Source of the DNA: Candidatus Neomicrothrix sp. UBA7388
GTDB taxonomy: Bacteria; Actinomycetota; Acidimicrobiia; Acidimicrobiales; Poriferisodalaceae
Length of the DNA stretch: 17,211 nucleotides
Reading direction: 5' to 3'
NCBI GenBank assembly: GCA_002470695.1
Contig: DKNM01000019.1
Span: 104,170 to 121,380 of the forward strand
Under the pieces are notes generated by a model. It saw nothing but the letters and a program-made list of their open reading frames with translations. It was not told the DNA's origin and made no database searches. Of this stretch, positions 1 to 6,792 are shown one piece after another (positions within the stretch are counted from its first letter, which is position 1; each line of letters begins with the position of its first letter). The translations under genes and the position numbers were made by a program.

Positions 1-50
1 CTATCAAGCGCTCGCAGGTCTGCAGGGCTTTTAATCTTTTCAACGTACAT
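1..50 (-). CDS. dxs: 1-deoxy-D-xylulose-5-phosphate synthase, N-terminal fragment (runs off left edge)
   Basis: An ATG at 50-48 on the minus strand opens a frame that stays open to the window edge and reads MYVEKIKSPADLRALD. This resembles the conserved start of Dxs, which in many bacteria opens with a short hydrophobic/acidic stretch followed by a P-A-D-L-(R/K)-x-L motif. Dxs condenses pyruvate and glyceraldehyde 3-phosphate in a thiamine-diphosphate reaction, the first step of the MEP isoprenoid pathway in the cytosol. The ATG lies 8 bases after the stop of the PAP2 gene on the same strand, so the two probably share a transcript. Only 16 codons are visible and there is no catalytic motif, so the call rests on N-terminal resemblance alone. 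No strong Shine-Dalgarno sequence is seen. Confidence 0.6.
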   Translation of the reverse strand, partial: MYVEKIKSPADLRALD

Positions 51-58
51 GGGAACAA

Positions 59-883
59 CTACCGAATGTCAGCACCACATGGAACGCTATCGGCTGAACG
101 GTTAATGGCCCCGTCATCGGGATAACGGAATCGCATGAGCCAATTGGCACAGAGCATTCCTGCGAACAAGACACCTAACCCGACGGCGCCATCTATCCAA
201 TAGTGATTGCCGGTTACAACGATTCCGAAACTTGTGGCCACCGGGTATAGCCAGATCAGCCAGCGGCTCCACAAAGACCTCAACACTGGTGCTAATGCCA
301 CCGAGCACCAAGCAGCCCAGGCCAAGTGGAGGCTTGGCATGGCTGCCCATTGGTTCGAGATTGCTTGAAGGGTGCCAGAGTCGAATGACCAAAGGCCTCC
401 ATAAACGGACAAAGTGTCAATGAAGGAATATTCAGTCATTGAACCCCCGTAAGGGGGTGGCGACGCAAGCAGACGAGGTGGCATCAAAGGAAATATTGAG
501 AAACCAATTAGGGCGAGTGCTGTCGTGTTTGCCAAAGCGGTTCGGTAACGAATAAATCGGAATGGAAATTTTCGGTACAGGAAAATACCAACTCCGATGG
601 TGACAACGAAGTGAAGACTTCCGTAAAAGACATTCCAAAACCAAAGAAACCAGTCCCAGTCAAGAAACACCGCTTGCAAGCGCTCCTCAAAAAATAGGCC
701 TAACTTCTTTTCAAAGTCGATGACCCTCCTAGCGTTATCTGCGGCGGCGGTGCTCGAAGCGGCAAAAAAACCGTTTGAACCGAACTGGTTTCTAATTCGG
801 GCATAGACCAGATAAAACGCCAGGACGAAGATCACTTCTTTCCACCAGCGTCTCTTGGCAACAACGGCTGCGGCTCGGCTCAA
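59..883 (-). CDS. PAP2-superfamily integral membrane phosphatase/phosphotransferase (Aur1/PAP2_3-like)
   Basis: 274 residues with about six hydrophobic segments (near 17-30, 76-104, 115-135, 185-200, 207-225, 232-250). PAP2 signature residues are present: MPPRLL at 134-139 as the Arg-containing element, AMPSLH at 181-186 with catalytic His186, and GNHYWIDGAVG at 225-235 with His227 and Asp231. A further Y-x-x-x-H occurs at 87-91. This arrangement is typical of the PAP2_3/inositolphosphotransferase-like branch, which acts on lipid phosphates or transfers phospho-head groups at the membrane. The substrate cannot be read from sequence; polyprenyl or phosphoinositide lipids are possible. The start is TTG at 883-881, overlapping the stop of the upstream membrane gene as TTGA, which indicates translational coupling. 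The N-terminus is basic (AKRRWWK), suggesting it faces the cytoplasm. Confidence 0.82.
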   Translation of the reverse strand: MSRAAAVVAKRRWWKEVIFVLAFYLVYARIRNQFGSNGFFAASSTAAADNARRVIDFEKKLGLFFEERLQAVFLDWDWFLWFWNVFYGSLHFVVTIGVGIFLYRKFPFRFIRYRTALANTTALALIGFSIFPLMPPRLLASPPPYGGSMTEYSFIDTLSVYGGLWSFDSGTLQAISNQWAAMPSLHLAWAAWCSVALAPVLRSLWSRWLIWLYPVATSFGIVVTGNHYWIDGAVGLGVLFAGMLCANWLMRFRYPDDGAINRSADSVPCGADIR

Positions 884-1914
884 GCTTTACCCCCTGCGTC
901 TGACTGGCGCGAACCTAATATGTAGGGAACAGCCCCAACCAGGCTCGCAATCAGGGTAATAGCGTAGACAATGAGCCCGAGAACCACACTCTGCCCGCTG
1001 CTGACGCCAAAACTACTCAGAAATAGAACCAGGGCTGCCTCTCGAACGCCAAGACCTCCGATAGCTATAGGCAAGACTTGAGCAACGAAGACGATAGGCA
1101 CGAAAGCGAACCACACGACCAAAGAGATTTCGATGCCAATCGCATTCGCTGCGCATATAACCGCGACGATAAGAAAAAATTGAAAAGCCACTGCGATCAA
1201 CAAGAGCTCAGTCATGCCCCTTGGAATGCTTCGGTAGCTTTTAAGTCCTTGGTGAACCGCTGCTAGCGCTGCTGAGAGCCTATTCTCGCCACTTAATCTT
1301 CCGCCAAAATTAGGGTGTTCTGCCAAGAAAATCAGAACTACCAAAATGGCGAGAGTGGCCAAAGCCCCGGCAAGAGCGATTGTTCCTGCCCGGGAACCAA
1401 CGAGGTCAGGTCGCACAACCAATGCAACAAACGTAATCACTGGCAGAACTATCCAACCCGTCAACCGTTCGATAATCACAGATGCAAAAGCACCCGAAGG
1501 GTCCCGAATCTCTGCCCCCATTCGTGTGACTCTCAAGATATCTCCACCAACTGTTGTCGGGAGAAAATTGCCCACGAACTGGCCAGCCAAGAAGTGGCTG
1601 GAGACCCTGGAAAAGGTCGGGCTATAGCCAAGAGTTTTGCAAACTTGAAGCCAGCGAAGAGATGCCAACATAAATGCGCTCAATGTGGCGAGAAGGGAGG
1701 CGACAAGCCAGACCCAACTTCCCCGTTGCCAGTCCGGCCACCTTTCTTGAAGGTCGTCGGCAGGAAAGCGGGTCAGCAAATACGCGAGCAATATCGCGCT
1801 AGCGATCAGACGCAGAGCGAGAGATGCCTTTCTAGGCAAGCGGGGTAACTGTTTTTGCTTTCTAAACACGAGAGATCGAAGATTACGCCGAAGTTGGCGC
1901 TGTGAGAAGTCCAA
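880..1914 (-). CDS. Lysylphosphatidylglycerol synthase-TM / flippase-like (UPF0104) membrane protein
   Basis: 344 residues with a basic N-terminal 30 residues and then multiple hydrophobic segments. Family markers of the LPG_synthase_TM (UPF0104, AglD-like) domain are visible: LRW at 86-88, FVGNFLPTTVGGDILRVTR at about 113-131, SVIIERLTG at 145-153, and a late IGGLGVREAAL motif followed by three more hydrophobic helices. The protein has only the membrane domain, with no C-terminal aminoacyltransferase domain, so lysyl-PG synthesis is not implied. Stand-alone members are usually called flippase-like proteins and often sit with glycolipid or polyprenyl-lipid genes. The TTG at 1914-1912 gives the longest frame, but a GTG at codon 16 is an alternative start. 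It is the first gene of a minus-strand run with the PAP2 gene and dxs. Confidence 0.83.
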   Translation of the reverse strand: MDFSQRQLRRNLRSLVFRKQKQLPRLPRKASLALRLIASAILLAYLLTRFPADDLQERWPDWQRGSWVWLVASLLATLSAFMLASLRWLQVCKTLGYSPTFSRVSSHFLAGQFVGNFLPTTVGGDILRVTRMGAEIRDPSGAFASVIIERLTGWIVLPVITFVALVVRPDLVGSRAGTIALAGALATLAILVVLIFLAEHPNFGGRLSGENRLSAALAAVHQGLKSYRSIPRGMTELLLIAVAFQFFLIVAVICAANAIGIEISLVVWFAFVPIVFVAQVLPIAIGGLGVREAALVLFLSSFGVSSGQSVVLGLIVYAITLIASLVGAVPYILGSRQSDAGGKA

Positions 1915-1973
1915 AAGCTCGCTAAGGCGGGTACTGTGTCGCCATCACCGCAATTCACTCGATTGAGGACAAT

Positions 1974-3383
1974 ATGCAATCAAAGTCAACCTCCCCGCTC
2001 ATCGATAAAGAAATTGTTGCAAGAACATTGGCTTCGGCAATGAAAAACGGTGGAGAGTGGGCCGAAGTATTTGTGGAAGACCGTCAAAATGCTTCAGCTG
2101 ACTTCGACGAGGGGCGCGTCGAAGCGATGACCTCTAGCCGAGATTTAGGTGCTGGCATCCGCGTCACGGTCGGAGAAGTAACGGGCTTTGCTCATACGTC
2201 AGATCTCAGCCCAGCCGGCCTCGATGAAGCCGCACGCGCGGCAGCAGCTGCTGCCAAGGGGAGCACTATGAACATCCCTATTGCTCTAAGGGGCTCTGGA
2301 ACCTCCAAAAATAATGTTGCTATTCCGCCATCTTCCGTACCGAAGTCAGAAAAAGTAAAGCTGCTCAGGTTAGCCGACGCCTCCGCTCGAGCCGAAGATC
2401 ATCAAATTACCCAGGTAAACGTTAGATATTCCGAAGGTTGCAGGCAGGTGCTTGTTGCGAACACAGATGGAGTTTTTAATGCAGATAACCAAACCAGAAC
2501 TCTGCTATCCGTCAACTGTGTTGCAAGCGGAGATCAAGGACTCCAAACCGGTCGCGAAACCGTCGGGTACACCGTGGGTTTTGAGTTGTTCGATGAGCAC
2601 GATATTGAAGCGATGGCCCGTCGGGCTGCCAACCGGGCGATCACCAAGCTCTTGGCCCGACCTGCGCCCAGTGGTCAACTGCCAGTGGTGATAGAGAAAG
2701 GCGGCGGTGGTGTGCTTTTCCATGAGGCCTGTGGACATGGCTTGGAAGCTGACCTGGTAAACAAAGGCGCTTCGGTTTTTCGTGATCGTTTAGGTGAACT
2801 AGTAGCGGACCCCTCGGTAACCCTTGTCGACGATGGCACAATGGGGGTTGAGTGGGGGACCGTCGCTATTGACGACGAAGGATGTCCAACCCAAAAAAAT
2901 GTCCTTATAGAAGATGGCGTACTGACTGACTACATGTGGGATCACATGCGCAGCCGAGCAGAAGGTCGCTCTCCGTCGGGAAATGGTCGTCGTCAGAGTT
3001 ACCAGCATCTTCCGATGGTGAGGATGACGAATACCTTCGTGATGAATGGTGAGGTGGAACCTCAAGCGATAATTAGTGATACAAAAAGCGGCGTTTATGT
3101 GGCCCAGCTAGGAGGCGGACAAGTTAATACAGCTACCGGCGATTTCGTGTTTGGGATGACAGAGGCATACCTGATCGAAAACGGCGAAATTACGACACCG
3201 CTCCGAGAAGGAAACCTCATCGGTAATGGTCCCGAAGTTCTCAAAAATATTGAGGTAATTGGTAACGACTTTGCAATGGGTAGTCCTGGAACTTGCGGCA
3301 AAGATGGTCAAGGCGTCCCCGTAGGAGACGGCCAACCGACCCTGCGAGTCGCTGCCCTAACTATTGGTGGGACTGCAAATTGA
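1974..3383 (+). CDS. tldD: TldD, metalloprotease subunit of the TldD/TldE complex
   Basis: 469 residues, close to the usual 480 of TldD. The zinc motif HEACGH (HExxxH) lies at residues 250-255 inside the glycine-rich context GGGGVLFHEACGHGLEAD. The third zinc ligand expected from the E. coli structure appears as Cys441 in GTCGKDGQ near the C-terminus. TldD pairs with catalytically inactive TldE in a heterodimeric cytosolic protease that degrades unfolded peptides. In E. coli it also trims the microcin B17 leader and degrades the CcdA antitoxin. The start is ATG at 1974, preceded by TTGAGGA at 1963-1969. tldE follows with a TTGA overlap, so the subunits are probably translationally coupled. 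The 59-base gap to the divergent flippase-like gene must hold the promoters for both directions. Confidence 0.95.
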   Translation: MQSKSTSPLIDKEIVARTLASAMKNGGEWAEVFVEDRQNASADFDEGRVEAMTSSRDLGAGIRVTVGEVTGFAHTSDLSPAGLDEAARAAAAAAKGSTMNIPIALRGSGTSKNNVAIPPSSVPKSEKVKLLRLADASARAEDHQITQVNVRYSEGCRQVLVANTDGVFNADNQTRTLLSVNCVASGDQGLQTGRETVGYTVGFELFDEHDIEAMARRAANRAITKLLARPAPSGQLPVVIEKGGGGVLFHEACGHGLEADLVNKGASVFRDRLGELVADPSVTLVDDGTMGVEWGTVAIDDEGCPTQKNVLIEDGVLTDYMWDHMRSRAEGRSPSGNGRRQSYQHLPMVRMTNTFVMNGEVEPQAIISDTKSGVYVAQLGGGQVNTATGDFVFGMTEAYLIENGEITTPLREGNLIGNGPEVLKNIEVIGNDFAMGSPGTCGKDGQGVPVGDGQPTLRVAALTIGGTAN

Positions 3384-4729
3384 AAGAAGCCGTCGAACTC
3401 CCAGATCTTGCAAATGGGCTCCTTTCGGTAGCGCATGACAGCGAGCAAATAGAAGTCTGTGTTTCGAGAAACCGCAGCACTTCGGTGAAGGCATATCAGG
3501 GAGAAGTTGAATCTATTAAGTCAGGTATGACGGAAGCCGTAGGAGTCAGAGTCATCGTTGATGGTCGGCAAGGTTTTGCTAGTGCAGGCTCGCTCGAGCC
3601 ACGTGTCCTGAGTCAATTAATTGATGAGGCTCGAGAAAATCTTAAATTTGCCGAACATGACCCGTATCAAGAGCTGGCGTCACCGGATGGGGTTGCCCCC
3701 CCAGGATTACTTCTAAGCGATCCAGCAATCCGCTCCATATCGGAGAGTCATAGAGCAGCTGTAGCTATCGAACTTGAGAAACGCTGTTTGGCGGCGGATC
3801 CGCGTGTTAAAAATGTTCGCTCTGCTTCTTGGTCAGACGGGTGGGGTGAGTTCGCACTTGCTTCGACTTCGGGTATTTCAGTTCACAGCGAGGGTGGAAG
3901 TTGTTCGGTTGGTGTTCAGCCGCTGGCTGAAGATGGAACTGAAACTCAAATTGGTTTTGCTGGAGACGCTGCACGACGACCGGATGGTTTGGATTTAGAT
4001 CGGGTAGTCAATGAAGCCGTCGAGGGCGCAACTGGCATGCTGGGGGCTACTCAACCGGACACCGAATCGGTCACTGTTGTCTTGGAGCCGTCGGTGACAG
4101 CGGCATTTTTGGGAATCGTCGCAGGTGCTCTTACGGGCGATCGGGTGATAAAGGGAAGGTCGCCATTCGCAGAACGTTTAGGTGAGTCGATCGCAGCGGC
4201 CGCTTTGCAGTTAGTAGATGATCCTACAGATATTGATTCGCTTGGTGCTGATAACCATGATGGAGAAGGATTAGCGACTCGTGTTAACTCAATCATCGAA
4301 AACGGTGTCCTTTCCAAGTTTCTGCATAACTCTTATACAGCTCGTCGTGCGGGTGAAATATCCACCGCCTCTGCGGTGCGAGGTACTCGATCGACGCCCG
4401 GAGTTGGGCTGCATGCTCTTTCATTAGTTCCTGGCACGGCAACTCGACAACAACTATTCGACGAAGTAGGGGATGGGATCTTCATTCGTGGGGTGAATGG
4501 TCTCCACAGCGGAGTTAACCCTATTAGCGGGGATTTTTCAGTGGGAGCTTATGGGCACCGTATCGCCGGTGGGGAGCTCGGAGAGCCTTTTCGTGAGGCG
4601 ACGATTGCTTCGACACTCCAGCGAATGCTTCTGGACATAGAAGCGATTGGGGGCGATTTTGAGTTCTTACCTAACGGATCCGGAATGGCCTCGATCGTGA
4701 TCAGTGGTATCGCGCTATCCGGTAGTTGA
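3380..4729 (+). CDS. tldE: TldE/PmbA, non-catalytic subunit of the TldD/TldE protease
   Basis: 449 residues from TTG at 3380, matching the roughly 450 of E. coli PmbA. The frame can be extended upstream to 3293, but that stretch reads as an Arg/Pro-rich shadow of the TldD C-terminus. The TTG at 3380 overlaps the tldD stop as TTGA and has GGTGGG at 3366-3371 upstream, so it is preferred. The sequence aligns in layout with TldD (N-terminal RNRSTSVKAYQGEVESI region, then the TAAFLGIVAGALTGDRVIKG core, then a C-terminal FSVGAYG segment). It lacks the HExxxH motif, as expected for TldE, which shapes the substrate chamber rather than binding zinc. Cytosolic. The next gene starts 45 bases downstream on the same strand. 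Confidence 0.92.
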   Translation: MKEAVELPDLANGLLSVAHDSEQIEVCVSRNRSTSVKAYQGEVESIKSGMTEAVGVRVIVDGRQGFASAGSLEPRVLSQLIDEARENLKFAEHDPYQELASPDGVAPPGLLLSDPAIRSISESHRAAVAIELEKRCLAADPRVKNVRSASWSDGWGEFALASTSGISVHSEGGSCSVGVQPLAEDGTETQIGFAGDAARRPDGLDLDRVVNEAVEGATGMLGATQPDTESVTVVLEPSVTAAFLGIVAGALTGDRVIKGRSPFAERLGESIAAAALQLVDDPTDIDSLGADNHDGEGLATRVNSIIENGVLSKFLHNSYTARRAGEISTASAVRGTRSTPGVGLHALSLVPGTATRQQLFDEVGDGIFIRGVNGLHSGVNPISGDFSVGAYGHRIAGGELGEPFREATIASTLQRMLLDIEAIGGDFEFLPNGSGMASIVISGIALSGS

Positions 4730-4774
4730 CTGACTGAAGGCGAATCACCCGAGGTCATTGCTACCCTGCTTCAC

Positions 4775-5488
4775 GTGCCATCTATACCCACTCCCGAAGC
4801 GGTTGAACGCCACCCGCACCTAGGAGAAGCCTGTCCCGAGGGTTGGGTCAGAGTTGATTTCCATTCCCACACAATGTGGTCAGGCGATTCGACAACAACC
4901 CCTGAGGAATTAGTTGAATGTGTAGCTGCGTCTGGGATCGACGTTCTATGTGTGACCGATCACAACGCAATAAAGGGAGCTGAGGCGCTCGTCGAACAGT
5001 TGCCGTGTCGAGTAGTTATAGGGGAAGAGCTAAAGACCCACGCAGGCGAAATAATCGGTCTTTTCTTGAATGAGCGAATCCCCCAAGGAATAAGACCTGA
5101 AGAGGCAGCTCAAAACATCCGTGATCAAGGCGGCATCGTATACATACCGCATCCCTTTGATCCGTTGCGGAATAACTTACGCGAGGACGTTCTCGACCAA
5201 CTTGTTGAAGCGAGTCTCGTTGACGGTATCGAGGTGATAAACGGAAAAACGAGTCTTCAAAGTCTGAATCGACGCGCCTATACCTACGCGCAAGAAAACG
5301 ATTTGGCGATAGGAGCGGGAAGCGACGCTCATGTTGCTGAGGCAATAGGCGCCGCGTATATGGAAATGCCTGACTTCGAAACTCCGCAAGAATTTTTGGC
5401 AGCAATGCGGCTTGGGCAACCAGTTGGCCATTTCTACGACCCTCCGAGGCGCTGGAAACCGCGCATTGTGCCGTCGACAGCAGATTAA
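4775..5488 (+). CDS. PHP-domain metal-dependent phosphoesterase
   Basis: 237 residues from GTG at 4775. The PHP metal-site motifs are in order: HSHTMWSGD at 30-38, TDHN at 61-64, Glu84/Glu85 in GEE, His89, IPHPFD with His126, and GSDAH with Asp184 and His186. All ligand positions expected of the fold are present, so it is likely an active di- or tri-metal phosphoesterase. Stand-alone proteins of this size include nucleoside 3',5'-bisphosphate and histidinol-phosphate phosphatases; nothing visible picks a substrate. The N-terminal 25 residues precede the first strand of the domain. No clear ribosome-binding site is seen just before the GTG; GAGG at 4751-4754 is too far. It lies between tldE and uppP on the same strand with short gaps, so co-transcription is plausible. 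Confidence 0.85.
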   Translation: MPSIPTPEAVERHPHLGEACPEGWVRVDFHSHTMWSGDSTTTPEELVECVAASGIDVLCVTDHNAIKGAEALVEQLPCRVVIGEELKTHAGEIIGLFLNERIPQGIRPEEAAQNIRDQGGIVYIPHPFDPLRNNLREDVLDQLVEASLVDGIEVINGKTSLQSLNRRAYTYAQENDLAIGAGSDAHVAEAIGAAYMEMPDFETPQEFLAAMRLGQPVGHFYDPPRRWKPRIVPSTAD

Positions 5489-5518
5489 CTTTACCTACCT
5501 TCAACGAATGCGATAACT

Positions 5519-6346
5519 ATGCCGATATTCCACGCAATCGTTTTGGGAGTAGTTCAAGGTCTTACGGAATTCATCCCAGTATCTTCAAGCGGACATTTGG
5601 AGGCTGTTCCGTGGTTACTTGGATGGAAGGATTTCGCTGGAGATCCCAGACTAGAAAACACTTTTGATGTAGCTCTGCACCTAGGAACCTTAGTTGGTTG
5701 CCTTATAAGCCTTTGGAGCGATGTAAGCAGATACTCGAAGGCGGGAGTCAAAGCGTTGACGGGGCGCGGTAAGTGGACGAATGATGCAAAGGTGTCAATT
5801 CTGATTATCGCAACTGCTGTTCCGGCATCGCTTTTTGCAGTGTCATTGGAGTCTTTCCTGCTCAAGCAGGGCGAACGAATAGGAATAATTGCCACATGCC
5901 TGATTATTTTTGGCGTTGCTTTGTGGCAAGTGGATAAGCGGGCCCCGGCAAAACGCGTTGTGACGGATTTATCTTTTCGACACACGCTTGGCTTGGGCTT
6001 AGGACAGTGCTTAGCTCTATTGCCCGGCGCGAGCCGCTCTGGTGTTGCAATAACAACCGCTCGATCACTCGGATATGAGCGAACGGGCGCCGTACGTTTA
6101 GCATTCCTGATGGGTCTCCCCATTATTGCGGGTGCGGCGCTTTTTCGATCGGTAGGAGTCGTGGCTGATGGGATGCCACCAGACGTTTGGCCAGCGTTAC
6201 TGATAGGAGCAGTTGCGTCGGGGGTAACAGGCTGGTTGGCGCTCAGGACAATGCTTAATTGGGTGCATTCGAGAAGCTATTTGGGATTTGCGTTATATCG
6301 AATTCTTTTCGCAACAGTCCTTTTGGGTGCGTTGACAGCTCAGTGA
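5519..6346 (+). CDS. uppP: Undecaprenyl-diphosphatase UppP (BacA)
   Basis: 275 residues, a usual family length, very hydrophobic throughout. Both diagnostic motifs are present: GLTEFIPVSSSGHL at 14-27 with Glu17 and His26, and LPGASRSG at 168-175 with Arg173 followed by ARSLGYER. UppP dephosphorylates undecaprenyl diphosphate at the membrane, recycling the lipid carrier for peptidoglycan and other glycans; overexpression gives bacitracin resistance in model species. The start is ATG at 5519, 30 bases after the PHP gene stop, with no strong ribosome-binding site. The gene ends 19 bases before the stop of the convergent zinc-ribbon gene. UppP is structurally unrelated to the PAP2 protein at 59-883, so the window encodes two lipid-phosphatase-like families. 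Confidence 0.95.
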   Translation: MPIFHAIVLGVVQGLTEFIPVSSSGHLEAVPWLLGWKDFAGDPRLENTFDVALHLGTLVGCLISLWSDVSRYSKAGVKALTGRGKWTNDAKVSILIIATAVPASLFAVSLESFLLKQGERIGIIATCLIIFGVALWQVDKRAPAKRVVTDLSFRHTLGLGLGQCLALLPGASRSGVAITTARSLGYERTGAVRLAFLMGLPIIAGAALFRSVGVVADGMPPDVWPALLIGAVASGVTGWLALRTMLNWVHSRSYLGFALYRILFATVLLGALTAQ

Positions 6347-6365
6347 AAGCTTGTTCGTCGCTGAA

Positions 6366-6674
6366 CTAGTCGCTCGTAGAACTTGAACTGCTGCCTGAGC
6401 TCTTTTCCTTTGTTGTACTTGAGGAGGTCTTAGTTTCCGTAGTACTTGATTTAGCGGAATCTCCCGAGCTCTCTGAACCAGTGGACTTTCCGCTGCTAGA
6501 TCTGCTGTCGTTTTTATAGAACCCGCTGCCCTTGAATGCTATTCCCACATTGCCGAAAACTTTTTTTACCGGGCCGCTACAGACTGGACAGATGCTAATA
6601 GGGTCATCGCTAAACGACTGACGCACTTCAAACTGGTGTTCGCACTCGGTGCACCGGTATTGGTAGGTAGGCAT
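6366..6674 (-). CDS. FmdB-family zinc-ribbon protein with serine-rich tail (Ruc-like)
   Basis: 102 residues from ATG at 6674. A TTG two codons earlier is possible, but MPTYQYRC is the standard family start. The N-terminal half is a CxxC...CxxC zinc ribbon with Cys8, Cys11, Cys29 and Cys32. From about residue 54 the protein is low complexity, mostly Ser/Thr with Lys, Glu and Gly, and is predicted to be disordered. The Mycobacterium tuberculosis protein Rv0991c (Ruc) has the same plan and is a redox-regulated chaperone: cysteine oxidation releases zinc and turns on anti-aggregation activity that cooperates with the Hsp70 system. Ruc also lies close to, and divergent from, a moeA gene, as here. 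The chaperone role is inferred from architecture and neighbourhood; many FmdB proteins elsewhere are uncharacterised. Confidence 0.87.
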   Translation of the reverse strand: MPTYQYRCTECEHQFEVRQSFSDDPISICPVCSGPVKKVFGNVGIAFKGSGFYKNDSRSSSGKSTGSESSGDSAKSSTTETKTSSSTTKEKSSGSSSSSTSD

Positions 6675-6792
6675 TATCAATTAAGCTTTTCGTTAATCCT
6701 AGGGGCCGACGGAAATTGTAGCGATGACTGGGGGCACCTACACAAAGCGCTGCTCTTGAGACTCCGAAGTCTATAACCGCTAGATTGCCTTC
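6675..6792. promoter_or_regulatory. Divergent intergenic region between the ruc-like gene and moeA
   Basis: About 118 bases separate the two start codons, so the promoters for both directions should be here. A possible minus-strand -10 reads TACAAT (6720-6715) and a possible plus-strand -10 reads TATAAC (6772-6777). No convincing -35 box is found at normal spacing for either. The plus-strand box would place the start of transcription very near the moeA ATG, and no Shine-Dalgarno sequence precedes it, so moeA may be leaderless or nearly so. Confidence 0.25.

Noticed and set aside
1315..1848. 177-codon plus-strand ORF
   Set aside because: It lies wholly antisense to the flippase-like gene, has Cys-, Lys- and Pro-rich composition with no recognisable domain, and is read as a shadow.
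3293..3379. 29-codon N-terminal extension of TldE
   Set aside because: It is an Arg/Pro-rich translation of the out-of-frame tldD 3' end. TTG at 3380 with the TTGA overlap gives the family length.
5016..5504. 162-codon minus-strand ORF inside the PHP gene
   Set aside because: It is antisense to a gene with all PHP metal ligands; its Arg/Leu-rich translation has no family resemblance.
5554..6123. 189-codon minus-strand ORF inside uppP
   Set aside because: It is antisense to a confident UppP gene; its basic, Ser/Pro-rich translation has no domain pattern.
6336..6370. Possible terminator between uppP and the zinc-ribbon gene
   Set aside because: The inverted repeat AGCTCAG/CTGAACT has a mismatch and a long loop, with no T-run.
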